The notes beneath the pieces were generated by a model. The model worked only from the letters and a program-made list of their open reading frames with translations, was not told where the DNA came from and made no database searches. A stretch of DNA of 64,000 nucleotides from Turneriella sp942492915. GTDB taxonomy: Bacteria > Spirochaetota > Leptospiria > Turneriellales > Turneriellaceae. The position numbers and the translations under genes were made by a program. This document shows, piece after piece, positions 9,248-17,639 of this stretch (positions are counted from its first letter, which is position 1; the number at the start of each line of letters is the position of its first letter). Location: positions 1,612,001 through 1,676,000 of the forward strand of contig OW818662.1 in NCBI GenBank assembly GCA_942492915.1, read 5' to 3'.

Positions 9248-9358
9248 TGTAGAGACGCCCTTTAAGAGCGTCTCTTGGATTACCCGCAATCATGAATCAG
9301 CGAGTAAAGCGGTGCGTGCGAATCTTATTTGGAGACGCCCATGAAGGGCGTCTCTACA
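9248..9358. repeat. 111-bp element with 15-bp terminal inverted repeats
   Basis: The ends TGTAGAGACGCCCTT (9248-9262) and AAGGGCGTCTCTACA (9344-9358) are perfect inverted copies. Each end also folds on itself: 9251-9258 pairs with 9268-9275, and 9332-9340 pairs with 9346-9354 around a five-base loop. The element fills the whole gap between pabC and the flavoprotein gene. It provides the pabC stop codon (TAG, 9354-9356) and the leader of the next gene. It resembles a MITE or a REP-type pair. I found no clear target duplication and no second copy in this window. Confidence 0.6.
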
Positions 9359-9959
9359 ATGGAATGTCATTGGCCTCTTTAAGAAGATTCATACAATTAA
9401 TCAGCCGAATCTTCGTGTATCTGCCCTGCTCCACATCGCGCGTCGTTATCTTTGCGGGTGTTATTTCGCCCGCAGCAATCGCTGCGGCGCGCGCGACGCC
9501 TTCGAGCAGCGGGCGATCGGGGGTGAGCCATCTGCCACCGTCGAAAAAGCAGAGGTTGGCGTAGATGCCGTCGGTTACGAGTCCGTCTTGAACGAGCATG
9601 GGCTCGACGCCGGCCGGTAACGAGGCGCGCAACGCGTCTAAAGCGCTGCGGTCGGCATATTTGTAGCGGTAGTCCAGCCCCGGTGCTTCGACAAGGGCAA
9701 CGGCAGCAACCTGACGCCTCGTGTATGGTTCTACCTCCATCTTTTCAATCTGCGAGCTGTACGTTAAGCGAAGCTTTTGCAGACCGATACGCGCTTTGTC
9801 GGTTTGCGCCGCCACAAACTTTTCGATCGCATGCCCGAGATCGACGGCAGGCAAAATGCCAAAGTGGGCAAGGCGCGTGAGGTCGAAGCGCCGTTGGTGC
9901 AATTCGATCAAGAACGCCTCGGCGTTATGGATCCTCACCGATTCGATAAATTGTTTCAT
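9354..9959 (-). CDS. pabC: Aminodeoxychorismate lyase-like PLP enzyme (aminotransferase class IV)
   Basis: Probable 4-amino-4-deoxychorismate lyase, which releases p-aminobenzoate for folate synthesis. Class IV motifs are present: KLRLTYS, YKYADRSAL with the likely PLP lysine, LVTDGIYANLCFF, and LTPDRPLLEGVAR. At 201 residues it is shorter than E. coli PabC (about 270), as in many compact homologues. Its ATG overlaps the pabB stop by four bases, which strongly supports the pathway assignment. The stop codon is the TAG inside the end of the 111-bp element, so the last residues (DIPL) may reflect the insertion. A branched-chain aminotransferase relative is less likely because of the context. 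Confidence 0.82.
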   Translation of the reverse strand: MKQFIESVRIHNAEAFLIELHQRRFDLTRLAHFGILPAVDLGHAIEKFVAAQTDKARIGLQKLRLTYSSQIEKMEVEPYTRRQVAAVALVEAPGLDYRYKYADRSALDALRASLPAGVEPMLVQDGLVTDGIYANLCFFDGGRWLTPDRPLLEGVARAAAIAAGEITPAKITTRDVEQGRYTKIRLINCMNLLKEANDIPL

Positions 9960-10984
9960 AGGGGAATATATACCTTGCTGATAATTTCGTCGTATTCGGC
10001 AACGGGGTCGCTGTAGATAGTGATGCCCGCGCCGCTGCGAAACTTCAGTTGCGGCCCCGAAAGATCGAGATACCGAATCAGCACGGCACTCTGCAGATTT
10101 TCACCGTCGAACAGAACAGCGATGCCGGTGAAAAATCCACGCGGTTCAGTTTCGAACTCACGAATCAGCCCGACCGTCTCTTGTTTAGGCGCGCCGCTGA
10201 TCGAGCCTGCGGGCAGTAGCCGGGGCAACCATTCGCCCATCGTGGCGCGCCAGTTGTCGGGCATCGTACCCGAGATGCGGGTGCTCGTCTGGTAGAGCGG
10301 CCCGGTACTGCGGTCGATGCGCGTCAGGTAGCGGTAGTCTGTCACACGCACACCGCTCGCCACCTGGCTTAGGTCGCTGCGCAGCAGGTCGACGACCGTC
10401 GCATGCTCGGCCTGCTCTTTCGCGTCGGCGAGCAGCTGGTCGGCGTCGCCACCGGTGCCCTTCATCGGGTTCGTGCTCACGCTATTGCCGTTGATCGCGA
10501 TAAACGCCTCAGGTGAGAAACTGATGAATTCGTTTTCGAGCCAGACGGTAAAGGGTGCGGTGGATTCAGCAAAGAGAGCAGCCGGTAGCGTTGCCACTTC
10601 GACATCTGTCTGTGAACAATAGTTTACTAAATACGAGCGACCGGCTCGCATTTCATGCTGCAGGCCCGCAATCGCGGCTGTCACCTGCTGCCGATTCGGT
10701 GGTTCGATGATTTTCAAGGAGATCCCGTTGTGACCCGGCGGCTTTTTCTGCGGGTCTGGCGCAAGCGGAGCACTTGCATTTTGCATCGCACCATTAAATC
10801 GATAATGCGCCACGCTATCGGCAAGCATTACGGCACCTGAACCGGCCGCAGCATTCGCTGGGCCGACTTGCCCGGCGATTACCCCGCCATCCATATTAAA
10901 GAGGGCAAAAAATGGCTGTCGGGCCGCCCCCCAGGCAGATAGCCTCGATGCGTCGGGGGAAAAATTGCTTTTTTTTCTGGACAC
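9956..10984 (-). CDS. pabB: Aminodeoxychorismate synthase component I
   Basis: Chorismate-utilising enzyme that adds ammonia to chorismate to give 4-amino-4-deoxychorismate. The chorismate-binding domain covers the C-terminal two thirds: FSPEAF, NPMKGTG (the PIKGT-type motif with the PabB-specific lysine), LLRSDLSQV, GSISGAPKQET, RGFFTGIAVLF and FRSGAGITIYSDP. At 342 residues it is shorter than E. coli PabB (453) and has a poorly conserved N-terminus. Its start is GTG 10984, followed by a run of eight A. No PabA glutaminase is seen here. pabC overlaps its stop codon. Confidence 0.88.
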   Translation of the reverse strand: MSRKKSNFSPDASRLSAWGAARQPFFALFNMDGGVIAGQVGPANAAAGSGAVMLADSVAHYRFNGAMQNASAPLAPDPQKKPPGHNGISLKIIEPPNRQQVTAAIAGLQHEMRAGRSYLVNYCSQTDVEVATLPAALFAESTAPFTVWLENEFISFSPEAFIAINGNSVSTNPMKGTGGDADQLLADAKEQAEHATVVDLLRSDLSQVASGVRVTDYRYLTRIDRSTGPLYQTSTRISGTMPDNWRATMGEWLPRLLPAGSISGAPKQETVGLIREFETEPRGFFTGIAVLFDGENLQSAVLIRYLDLSGPQLKFRSGAGITIYSDPVAEYDEIISKVYIPL

Positions 10985-11005
10985 TTCGGGTCGAAGCTGT
11001 AAGAT
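10978..11005 (+). promoter_or_regulatory. Candidate sigma-70 promoter of the FecR-domain gene
   Basis: TGGACA at 10978-10983 and TAAGAT at 11000-11005 are separated by 16 bases, a fair match to -35 and -10 boxes. Transcription would start near 11012 and read a short leader carrying AGGAGG at 11031-11036 before the ATG at 11047. The -35 box overlaps the start of the divergent pabB gene. The call is by eye only. Confidence 0.4.
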
Positions 11006-11046
11006 ACTGTTGAGACGTAAAGAATCTGGTAGGAGGATTTAAACAT

Positions 11047-11970
11047 ATGCGAAATCTCATAATTTCAACCGCAGTCGTGGCCCTGGTGGCAATCGGATGC
11101 GGCGAAAAGAAAGACCAAACGAGTCTTGACTCAGCGAAGTTTACCTATGTCAAAGGTGACGTACTGGTAAGCGGAAAACCTGCAACTCTCGGCCAAACCG
11201 TGAGCAAAGATGCTACTATTGAAGTGAAAAACAACTCAATGGCAGTTCTGCAGTTTTCAAGCTCAGCTTCAATCACTCTGAAGGCAAACTCAGTGCTGTC
11301 TATTGCAAACCTGAGCAAAAACGAAGCCGGCAAGCCCGTGATCGAACTTTCACAGTCTAGCGGTGCATCGTTCAGCAAAATTGCAAAAGGCCAGTCTGAG
11401 TACTCAATCAAAACGCCAACCGCTGTCGCGGGTGTGCGTGGTACATCGTTTGAGCTGACTGTCGGCAACGGCAAGACAACTCAGATTAAACTGCTCGAAG
11501 GTAAAGTTGCGGTCATCAAGGCAACTGAAGGCCAGACAACTGAGTCAATCAAAGAAGAAATGGCTCAGGCGACTGTTGTCGAAGCAGGCCAGAAAGTTGA
11601 CGTAGATGCGAAAACCGTATCTAAGCCAGCTGAAATCACTGAAGGCGAAAAAACAAGCCTGCAGGCGATGAACACTGTTGAAATCGCTCCGGCCAGCGGC
11701 AAAGTTGTGGTGCCAGAATCAGTTGAAAAATACGCTACAGGCGAAACAACTTCTGCATCACTTACAGAAGCAGCGAAACCAGAAGTGAAAAAACTGACAC
11801 TCGCCGATATCAAGGCTAAATACGGCCGTATCGCGAAAATTCAGACCAAAAATGGTAAAGAGTACGTAGGTTACTTCAACCAGCAAGGTGCTGAAATGAC
11901 TATCCAAACTGTTGATGGTCAGGTTCGCGTGCCAGTCGCGAACGTTCAGAAAGTTACGCCGATGAATTGA
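11047..11970 (+). CDS. FecR-domain lipoprotein
   Basis: Predicted envelope lipoprotein of unknown role. The signal peptide ends in VAIGC with Cys18. A FecR domain follows (about 35-140), with the typical YVKGDVLVSGKPA start and TPTAVAGVRGTSFEL. After a Glu/Lys/Thr-rich middle, the last 45 residues (KIQTKNGKEYVGYF to VRVPVANVQKV) form a small beta-rich unit. In proteobacteria FecR relays siderophore signals to a sigma factor, but no sigma factor or receptor is nearby, so that role should not be assumed. FecR-domain lipoproteins are common in Leptospira. The gene is a single transcription unit with a strong AGGAGG and its own terminator, suggesting high expression. Confidence 0.85.
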   Translation: MRNLIISTAVVALVAIGCGEKKDQTSLDSAKFTYVKGDVLVSGKPATLGQTVSKDATIEVKNNSMAVLQFSSSASITLKANSVLSIANLSKNEAGKPVIELSQSSGASFSKIAKGQSEYSIKTPTAVAGVRGTSFELTVGNGKTTQIKLLEGKVAVIKATEGQTTESIKEEMAQATVVEAGQKVDVDAKTVSKPAEITEGEKTSLQAMNTVEIAPASGKVVVPESVEKYATGETTSASLTEAAKPEVKKLTLADIKAKYGRIAKIQTKNGKEYVGYFNQQGAEMTIQTVDGQVRVPVANVQKVTPMN

Positions 11971-11974
11971 CCTG

Positions 11975-12027
11975 GTTGGCAGCCTCAAGCTGCCAACTTA
12001 GGGGTCTGCGGCCACGGGGCCGCAGAC
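11975..12027 (+). other. Two tandem hairpins in the 3' leader-out of the FecR gene
   Basis: GTTGGCAGC at 11975-11983 pairs with GCTGCCAAC at 11989-11997 around a five-base loop. Then GTCTGCGGCC at 12004-12013 pairs with GGCCGCAGAC at 12018-12027 around four bases. Neither has a T tract. They lie between the stop codon and the intrinsic terminator, where they could protect the 3' end of the message from exonucleases. Confidence 0.6.
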
Positions 12028-12037
12028 GCGCAACTTC

Positions 12038-12066
12038 AAAACCCGCTCTCACGAGCGGGTTTTTTA
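12038..12066 (+). terminator. Intrinsic terminator after the FecR-domain gene
   Basis: AACCCGCTC at 12040-12048 pairs with GAGCGGGTT at 12053-12061 around a TCAC loop. It is followed by a T run ending at 12065. This is a classical rho-independent terminator, 70 bases after the stop codon and preceded by two further hairpins. Confidence 0.88.
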
Positions 12067-12127
12067 TTGGCCTCGCAGCCCCAGGCATTACGCATTTCAA
12101 CCTGTCTGGGTTGCCGGCTCTGGCCGC

Positions 12128-13114
12128 ATGAAGTTTCAGCAAATTCTTTTGCTCGTCGGCATCACCTGCTCTTACCTCTTCTGCTCTGGCGAATCAGCCA
12201 CCGCAGAAGCACCTAAGGTATCAAACGCCGTTACAGGTACACTGCCCCCCAACGAGCTCGGCAAAATTCCGATTTTGACGTACCACAAGATAGCCGATGA
12301 GAACACCGAATATACCCGCAGCCGCGAAGGCTATGCAAGCGACCTGGTGCTGCTGAAGAAACACGGCTTTTACCCCGTCTCGCTCTCTGAACTCCGCACT
12401 GGCAAAATCACTACCCCCAGAGGTAAAATTCCCGTGCTCATCACTTACGACGATTCGTCTGAAACGCATTTCAAGTATGACGCGGATGGTTCACTGTCAC
12501 CCGGCTGCGCGGTAGAAATTATGGACCGCTTTCAGAAAAAGAACCCCGACTTTCCGCTGCGCGGAGTTTTTTTCGTACTACCCAAGGCGGCCTACCCGAA
12601 TAACTTCTTTGGCCAGACTGAACTGATTGGTAAGAAAATGAAATACCTGCACAGCAAGGGTTTCGAGATCGGGTCACATACGCTGTGGCATGCCAATCTG
12701 AAGAAGTACCGCCACAAGATCGAAGAACAGTTGGGCGTTGGCACGTATGAAATACAGAAATACCTGAAAGACTATCCGGTGTATGCGTTCGCGCTGCCTT
12801 ACGGGATTTTTCCCCCGAAAGAAGACGAACCGCGACTGCGTTCGGGTGTTTATAATGGACACAAATACCGGCACGAGATGATCTTTGACTATTCGAATGG
12901 CCTCAGCCATTCTGTTTACGATGTGAAATTCGATACCTACCACATACGTCGCCTGCACGGAAATGAAAAGACGCTCGCAAGGCTATTCAAACAGGCCACG
13001 ACTAAAAAAGAAATCTTCTTCATCAGCGACGGCGACCCAAACACGGTCACGGTAAGAAAAACTGAGGCAGAACGCGTTCGCCTGAGGTCTGGCCAGAAAC
13101 TGATCACCCGCTAA
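12128..13114 (+). CDS. Exported polysaccharide deacetylase-family protein
   Basis: Carbohydrate esterase 4 (NodB) family, which removes acetyl groups from N-acetyl sugars of cell-wall or capsule polymers. The N-terminus is a signal peptide, with a possible lipobox YLFCSG near residue 19. The catalytic domain shows ILTYHKI, VLITYDDSSETHF (the TFDD motif with base and metal aspartates), GSHTLWHANL (the metal-binding SHTxxH) and FALPYG. The length of 328 is usual. It follows the FecR terminator at 60 bases and is probably transcribed alone. The substrate cannot be told from sequence. Confidence 0.86.
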   Translation: MKFQQILLLVGITCSYLFCSGESATAEAPKVSNAVTGTLPPNELGKIPILTYHKIADENTEYTRSREGYASDLVLLKKHGFYPVSLSELRTGKITTPRGKIPVLITYDDSSETHFKYDADGSLSPGCAVEIMDRFQKKNPDFPLRGVFFVLPKAAYPNNFFGQTELIGKKMKYLHSKGFEIGSHTLWHANLKKYRHKIEEQLGVGTYEIQKYLKDYPVYAFALPYGIFPPKEDEPRLRSGVYNGHKYRHEMIFDYSNGLSHSVYDVKFDTYHIRRLHGNEKTLARLFKQATTKKEIFFISDGDPNTVTVRKTEAERVRLRSGQKLITR

Positions 13115-13195
13115 GACCGCACTTTTACGCGATGCGTAAAGACGCCCCATAAAAGGCTTGCCGCTAAGTATGCGTACGTAACCAAACCCGGACGC

Positions 13196-15340
13196 ATGTT
13201 CCGACACCTTTCTCTATCCGCCCTGCTGCTGTTGGCAGCATTCAGCGCCGCCAATGCCCTCGATGAAAGAGCCGAAAAAGAGGCAAGCCTCAAGCTCAGC
13301 CAGGGGTTCGCGGCTTTCTACGGCGAAAAGCCAGTGGCGGCGGCCAAAGCCTTTGAAGAATACCTGAAGATCAAAGGCGAAAGCGAGGTCGCCCTGCGCT
13401 ACCTGGCGCGCATTGCGCTCTCGAGCGGCGATATGGCAAGCGCGACGCTCTACCTTGAGCGCGGAGTTAAGGCCGACCCGAACGGTGTCTATTCTCTGCA
13501 GCTGCTTTCTGAAATTTATCTCAAACAGAACAAACTCGATGATGCCGCGCGTGTTTTGCTGATGATCTTGAAGAACGACCCGCTCAACGAACGCGCGCTT
13601 CAGGTCATGGCGTATATTTACCAGCAGAAGAATGACACCCGCCAGGCGGCGACGTACCACAAACGGCTCATTATTGCCGTGCAGAAAGGCACCGGCAACG
13701 GCGAGATGCTCGCGCAATCACTTTATTTTCTCGGTAATTACTATTACCAACAAGACAACTTCGCCAAGTCGCTGCAGTATTTCAAGCGCCTGAACGAACT
13801 CGACCCCGACAATGCTCGCTACCTGCTGATCATCGGTGAACTGCAGAAGATTACAGGCCAGTTTCGCCTTTCTGCTGCAACGCATGAAGAACTCGTGAAG
13901 CGGCAGCCCGATTTTGCGCAGGCGCACGAATCACTCGCCGAAACATATTTTATTCTCGATGACCCGCGGGCGCTCGGCCATCTGAAAGCATTTCGCAAAT
14001 TGCGCAAGAATGAAAAACCCGGAATTCTCGAGGGCATCGAGCAGCAGCTGCTGGGCAAAGACAACGAAGCTCTGAAAGCATACGACGCAATACTCGGCTC
14101 AAACCAAAACCGGCTGAGCGCACGCCTCGGTCGTTTTCGTATCTACACCAAACGCAACCAGCATACCGAAGCGCGCAACGAAGCTTTTGCAATTGTGGTG
14201 ATTGCGCAGCGCCTGAGCGCCTTTGAACTCGCGCGCGAATACGCACACGTCACGCTCGATTTTCTGAACCGTCAGGCAGAAGAACTGAAATTTCGCGAAA
14301 AATTCCCGATGGCGCGGCAGAACCTCAGCGCCGACGCAGAGATTGATGCGGCTATCGAACAGCTCGCAATAGATTTCGTAGAGTTGTATATTACGCATGC
14401 GTCGACGCTTGAAAGCACACAAGAACGCAGCGTCGCCGTTACCTACCACGAGCTCGCTGCGCGCACGATTATGCAGCTGCAGGTATGGTATGACACTATG
14501 CTGGCGAACCCGAAAGTCAAAACAAATGCGCAGCGGTTGGCACAGGTTGAGAAACGTGTACGCGAAGCAAAGAACCAGCTATACCAGACGCGCGTTAACC
14601 AGGCATGGACGCTTGTCAATATGAAGAACAGTGTCGGCGACGCCGACCGTATGGCCGATCTCGCAATAGCGATTGAAAAAGAGTACGCGACCGCCTACTT
14701 TGTCAAAGGCATCATTCGCAACCATTACGCCGACAAAGACGCTTCACAATACAAAGTCGCAGCTGCGTTTTTTGACAAGGCGATCGATATTACCGAAGTG
14801 AAAGGGAAGAAAAAGGTAGCGCCAGCCAACTATTACTTCTACTCGGGCATGGCGCTCGAAAAGACGAACAACTTTCCGGCGGCAGAAACACGTCTGAAAA
14901 AAACCATTGAACTTGACCCTTACAACCCGACGTACCTTAACTATCTAGGGTACATCTATTCACTGCGCAATATGAATCTTGAAGACGCCAACCAACTGGT
15001 GCTGCGCGCACTCGAAGACGACCCGGAAAATGAAGCCTACCTTGACACCTTCGGCTGGATTCAATTCAAACTCGGCAACTACCGCGAGGCGCTCGAACAG
15101 CTGACGGTTGCCGCATCATTTGCTCAAAAGAAGAATTTCACAGACCCGGTAATTTTCTTTCACCTGGCCGAAGTGCACTTCAAACTGAACAACCGCGTCA
15201 CTGCACTCGAATATTACAACAAGACCATTGCGGATATCAAAAAGGCCTCTGAGCCGCTCGACACTGCATACATCAACGCACAGATCAAAAAACTGGAAAC
15301 CGAAAACAAACAAGGTAAAAAAAACGAGGAGCACAAATGA
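13196..15340 (+). CDS. Secreted tetratricopeptide-repeat protein
   Basis: Large TPR protein of 714 residues with a clear signal peptide (MFRHLSLSALLLLAAFSAANA). Repeats are visible from about 30 to 260 (for example YLKIKGESEVALRYLARIAL, LKNDPLNERALQVMAYIYQQ) and again from about 530 to 690 (TIELDPYNPTYLNYLGYIYS, LEDDPENEAYLDTFGWIQFK). A less regular helical middle separates them. TPR superhelices hold protein partners, and this one should act in the periplasm or at the outer membrane. Its stop overlaps the next start by four bases, making it the first gene of a four-gene unit that ends with udg. Confidence 0.82.
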   Translation: MFRHLSLSALLLLAAFSAANALDERAEKEASLKLSQGFAAFYGEKPVAAAKAFEEYLKIKGESEVALRYLARIALSSGDMASATLYLERGVKADPNGVYSLQLLSEIYLKQNKLDDAARVLLMILKNDPLNERALQVMAYIYQQKNDTRQAATYHKRLIIAVQKGTGNGEMLAQSLYFLGNYYYQQDNFAKSLQYFKRLNELDPDNARYLLIIGELQKITGQFRLSAATHEELVKRQPDFAQAHESLAETYFILDDPRALGHLKAFRKLRKNEKPGILEGIEQQLLGKDNEALKAYDAILGSNQNRLSARLGRFRIYTKRNQHTEARNEAFAIVVIAQRLSAFELAREYAHVTLDFLNRQAEELKFREKFPMARQNLSADAEIDAAIEQLAIDFVELYITHASTLESTQERSVAVTYHELAARTIMQLQVWYDTMLANPKVKTNAQRLAQVEKRVREAKNQLYQTRVNQAWTLVNMKNSVGDADRMADLAIAIEKEYATAYFVKGIIRNHYADKDASQYKVAAAFFDKAIDITEVKGKKKVAPANYYFYSGMALEKTNNFPAAETRLKKTIELDPYNPTYLNYLGYIYSLRNMNLEDANQLVLRALEDDPENEAYLDTFGWIQFKLGNYREALEQLTVAASFAQKKNFTDPVIFFHLAEVHFKLNNRVTALEYYNKTIADIKKASEPLDTAYINAQIKKLETENKQGKKNEEHK

Positions 15341-16245
15341 AATACAAGGATTTTAGCGAGTTTAAAGAGGCATACAAAAAACGGGCGCTCAGCCCCGAGT
15401 TTCGCAAGGCGGGCCTCGAAACGATGCAAAAACTGCACGACGAAATACTCGACAAACCTATTACCGAGTGGCTTGAAATAGCCGAACAGATTTCACCCGA
15501 CCGCAACGGCGAGAGCGAATGGCGGCATGCACTTGAGGCAATCGTGCGCGATATTCGCCCGAAGTCGCAGGACATCATCGTCAAAAATGGCCGAACAGGC
15601 CGCGATATTTTCGAACAGGCGACGATCGACAAATGGAAGGTCGTGGCTCAGCGCCCGGTCGACTTTCCACCTGAGACGATTCGCGAGATCATGAACCAGA
15701 AAGCGGTCAAAGAGCTTTTTCTGAATGTCGTGCACGACTCGATCACCGGCTTCACAAAAAGTATCAAGTTACCCCTCGTAGGCGATCTCAACAAAGTTGT
15801 GGATGAAAAAATGATCAAAGGCTTTCTGATGCCCTTCATGGATTCCATCACCAAAATTGCGACCGACTTCGTGAACAACAAGACAAACCAGCCTATGATG
15901 AGTGAATTCGCTGGCAAACTTCTCGATATCGCTCTCGACCAGAAGCCGACTATTCTCGATGTACTTATGGATGCTGAGCGTGAAGAAGAAATCTGGGAAG
16001 CGATACACGTCACCGCGGCCGACAAGACCTTTCGCAAACTCGCTCACGAGCACACGCTCGACGTCATCAAGGCGATGAAAAAAGATGCAGGCAGCAAGAG
16101 CCTGCGCGAGTGGCTGAAAGAACGCAACCGCACGATTCCCTTCAGCGCGCCGACCGACAAAGAACTGGAAAACATGCAAAAAGTGCTCGCCGAATCTGAC
16201 GCCTGTGCTGAATTCATGTTCCGTGAATTGTCGCACCACAGCTGA
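15337..16245 (+). CDS. Conserved helical protein of unknown function
   Basis: 302 residues, without a signal peptide or membrane segment, mostly alpha-helical and highly charged at both ends. I recognise no motif. A middle region (about 115-190) is amphipathic and rich in Ile, Phe and Lys (SITGFTKSIKLPLVGDLNKV), which might bind a membrane or a partner. Its ATG overlaps the TPR gene stop by four bases, so both products are probably made in step. Related proteins probably exist in Leptospira, but this was not searched. Confidence 0.72.
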   Translation: MKYKDFSEFKEAYKKRALSPEFRKAGLETMQKLHDEILDKPITEWLEIAEQISPDRNGESEWRHALEAIVRDIRPKSQDIIVKNGRTGRDIFEQATIDKWKVVAQRPVDFPPETIREIMNQKAVKELFLNVVHDSITGFTKSIKLPLVGDLNKVVDEKMIKGFLMPFMDSITKIATDFVNNKTNQPMMSEFAGKLLDIALDQKPTILDVLMDAEREEEIWEAIHVTAADKTFRKLAHEHTLDVIKAMKKDAGSKSLREWLKERNRTIPFSAPTDKELENMQKVLAESDACAEFMFRELSHHS

Positions 16246-16279
16246 TTTGCCAGTTCTTCGCAAGGCGCAGAGGGTGTGG

Positions 16280-17014
16280 ATGAAGCCTCTCTGCGCGGTC
16301 TGGCTTGCGCTTCTGTTGGGCTGCGGCGGTAACGCGGCGGTCAAAACCAGCGCTGCAGGCGCAGCCGACAGCCTCTCAGACCAAGAAGTCGAGGCCTTTC
16401 GGCGTGGGCTGACAGCGACCTACCCGGCTTACAAGACTCTCAAGGTGTCTTTTACTCTGAAGGGGAAAGTCGATAATCAAGAACTCTATTACGAAGGCGA
16501 GATGTCTGCGACCCCTGCTTCGCTCACGCTGAAGCTCACCGACGCGGTTTTTCTCTCTCCGCTGCTGACGCTCGAAATCGGCGAGGCAACGGTGACACTC
16601 AAAGACCACGCGCGCAATAAGCGTGAATCGATCGCGCGCAAAGACTACCAGTGGGTTGAGCTTTTTGGCAGGTCGTTTCCGGTACGCTTCTTTGAACCGC
16701 TGATGCGAGGCTTTGTGCCCACCGATGCTATGGCACCGGCGAGCACTTACCTTTCGACTCCGGGTGGCGATACACAGGTCAGGGCCACCAACGATAGCTA
16801 CGAAGCAGCGCTGTACTTCAACGAAAATAAGCTGCGCAAAATTTTTTATCGTGACAAACTGCGCGGCGAGATACTGGTCTTTCAGATCGGCACACTTTTC
16901 AAGACCCGGGCCTACCCGCAAAAATTGCGCATCGAACACTCACGCTCGAACGACTATCTGACTCTCGATTTCAAAGGTCTGCGCGTGACCGGCGAACCGC
17001 CGCAGAAAAAGTAA
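16280..17014 (+). CDS. Putative outer-membrane lipoprotein, LolB-like shape
   Basis: 244-residue lipoprotein when begun at ATG 16280: MKPLCAVWLALLLGCGG has a good lipobox with Cys15. An upstream in-frame start at 16205 would overlap the previous gene and hide this signal. The mature part alternates short beta strands (LKVSFTLKGKVDNQELYYEGEM, split by turns) like the LolA/LolB or DUF4292 half-barrel that binds lipid. That similarity is by pattern only. It sits between the helical protein and udg in the same direction, four bases before udg. Confidence 0.65.
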   Translation: MKPLCAVWLALLLGCGGNAAVKTSAAGAADSLSDQEVEAFRRGLTATYPAYKTLKVSFTLKGKVDNQELYYEGEMSATPASLTLKLTDAVFLSPLLTLEIGEATVTLKDHARNKRESIARKDYQWVELFGRSFPVRFFEPLMRGFVPTDAMAPASTYLSTPGGDTQVRATNDSYEAALYFNENKLRKIFYRDKLRGEILVFQIGTLFKTRAYPQKLRIEHSRSNDYLTLDFKGLRVTGEPPQKK

Positions 17015-17018
17015 ACCT

Positions 17019-17639
17019 ATGACGCTCGACGACGCCAGACGAGAAGCGCTCGCCTGCACGAAATGCTCCCTCGCCAAGACCCGCCACATGGTGGTCTTTG
17101 GCGAAGGCAACGAAAAAGCGAGATTGATGTTCATCGGCGAAGGGCCTGGACGCGATGAAGATGCGAGCGGCAGACCATTTGTCGGGCGGGCCGGGCAGCT
17201 ACTAACGCGTATTATCGAAAACGGTCTTAAACTGAAGCGCGCAGATGTCTATATTGCCAATGTTGTCAAATGCCGTCCCACTGTCGATGGCCTCGGCACA
17301 CGTGACCGTCCCCCCGAGCCGGCTGAGGTTGCGGCATGTTCACCGTATCTGGCACGGCAGATTGAACTCATACGGCCTGAAGTGATTGTGACGCTGGGAA
17401 ATCCTGCTACACGTTTTTTGCTGAAAACGGCTGAAGGGATCACGAAGATGCGTGGTAAATGGCATGACTACCACGGCATCGCGGTGATGCCGACATACCA
17501 CCCGAGCTTTTTGCTAAGAAACGGGGGCGATGCTTCAGAAACTCAGCACAAACGCGACGTCTGGAACGACATGAAGATGGTGATCGAAAAGCTGGGACTC
17601 ATGACTTCTCGGTCGGCTGCGGTGACTGAGAAATCATAA
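17019..17639 (+). CDS. udg: Type-4 uracil-DNA glycosylase with iron-sulfur cluster
   Basis: Removes uracil from DNA at the start of base excision repair. Family 4 marks are clear: the motif GEGPGRDEDASGRPFVGRAG, and the late YHPSFLL motif with the catalytic-region histidine. Four cysteines suit the 4Fe-4S cluster: Cys13 and Cys16 (ACTKC), one in VVKCRP and one in VAACSPYL. The length of 206 is typical. It is the last gene of the TPR operon and overlaps the converging SRPBCC gene by six bases. It has no obvious functional link with its envelope-type neighbours. Confidence 0.93.
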   Translation: MTLDDARREALACTKCSLAKTRHMVVFGEGNEKARLMFIGEGPGRDEDASGRPFVGRAGQLLTRIIENGLKLKRADVYIANVVKCRPTVDGLGTRDRPPEPAEVAACSPYLARQIELIRPEVIVTLGNPATRFLLKTAEGITKMRGKWHDYHGIAVMPTYHPSFLLRNGGDASETQHKRDVWNDMKMVIEKLGLMTSRSAAVTEKS

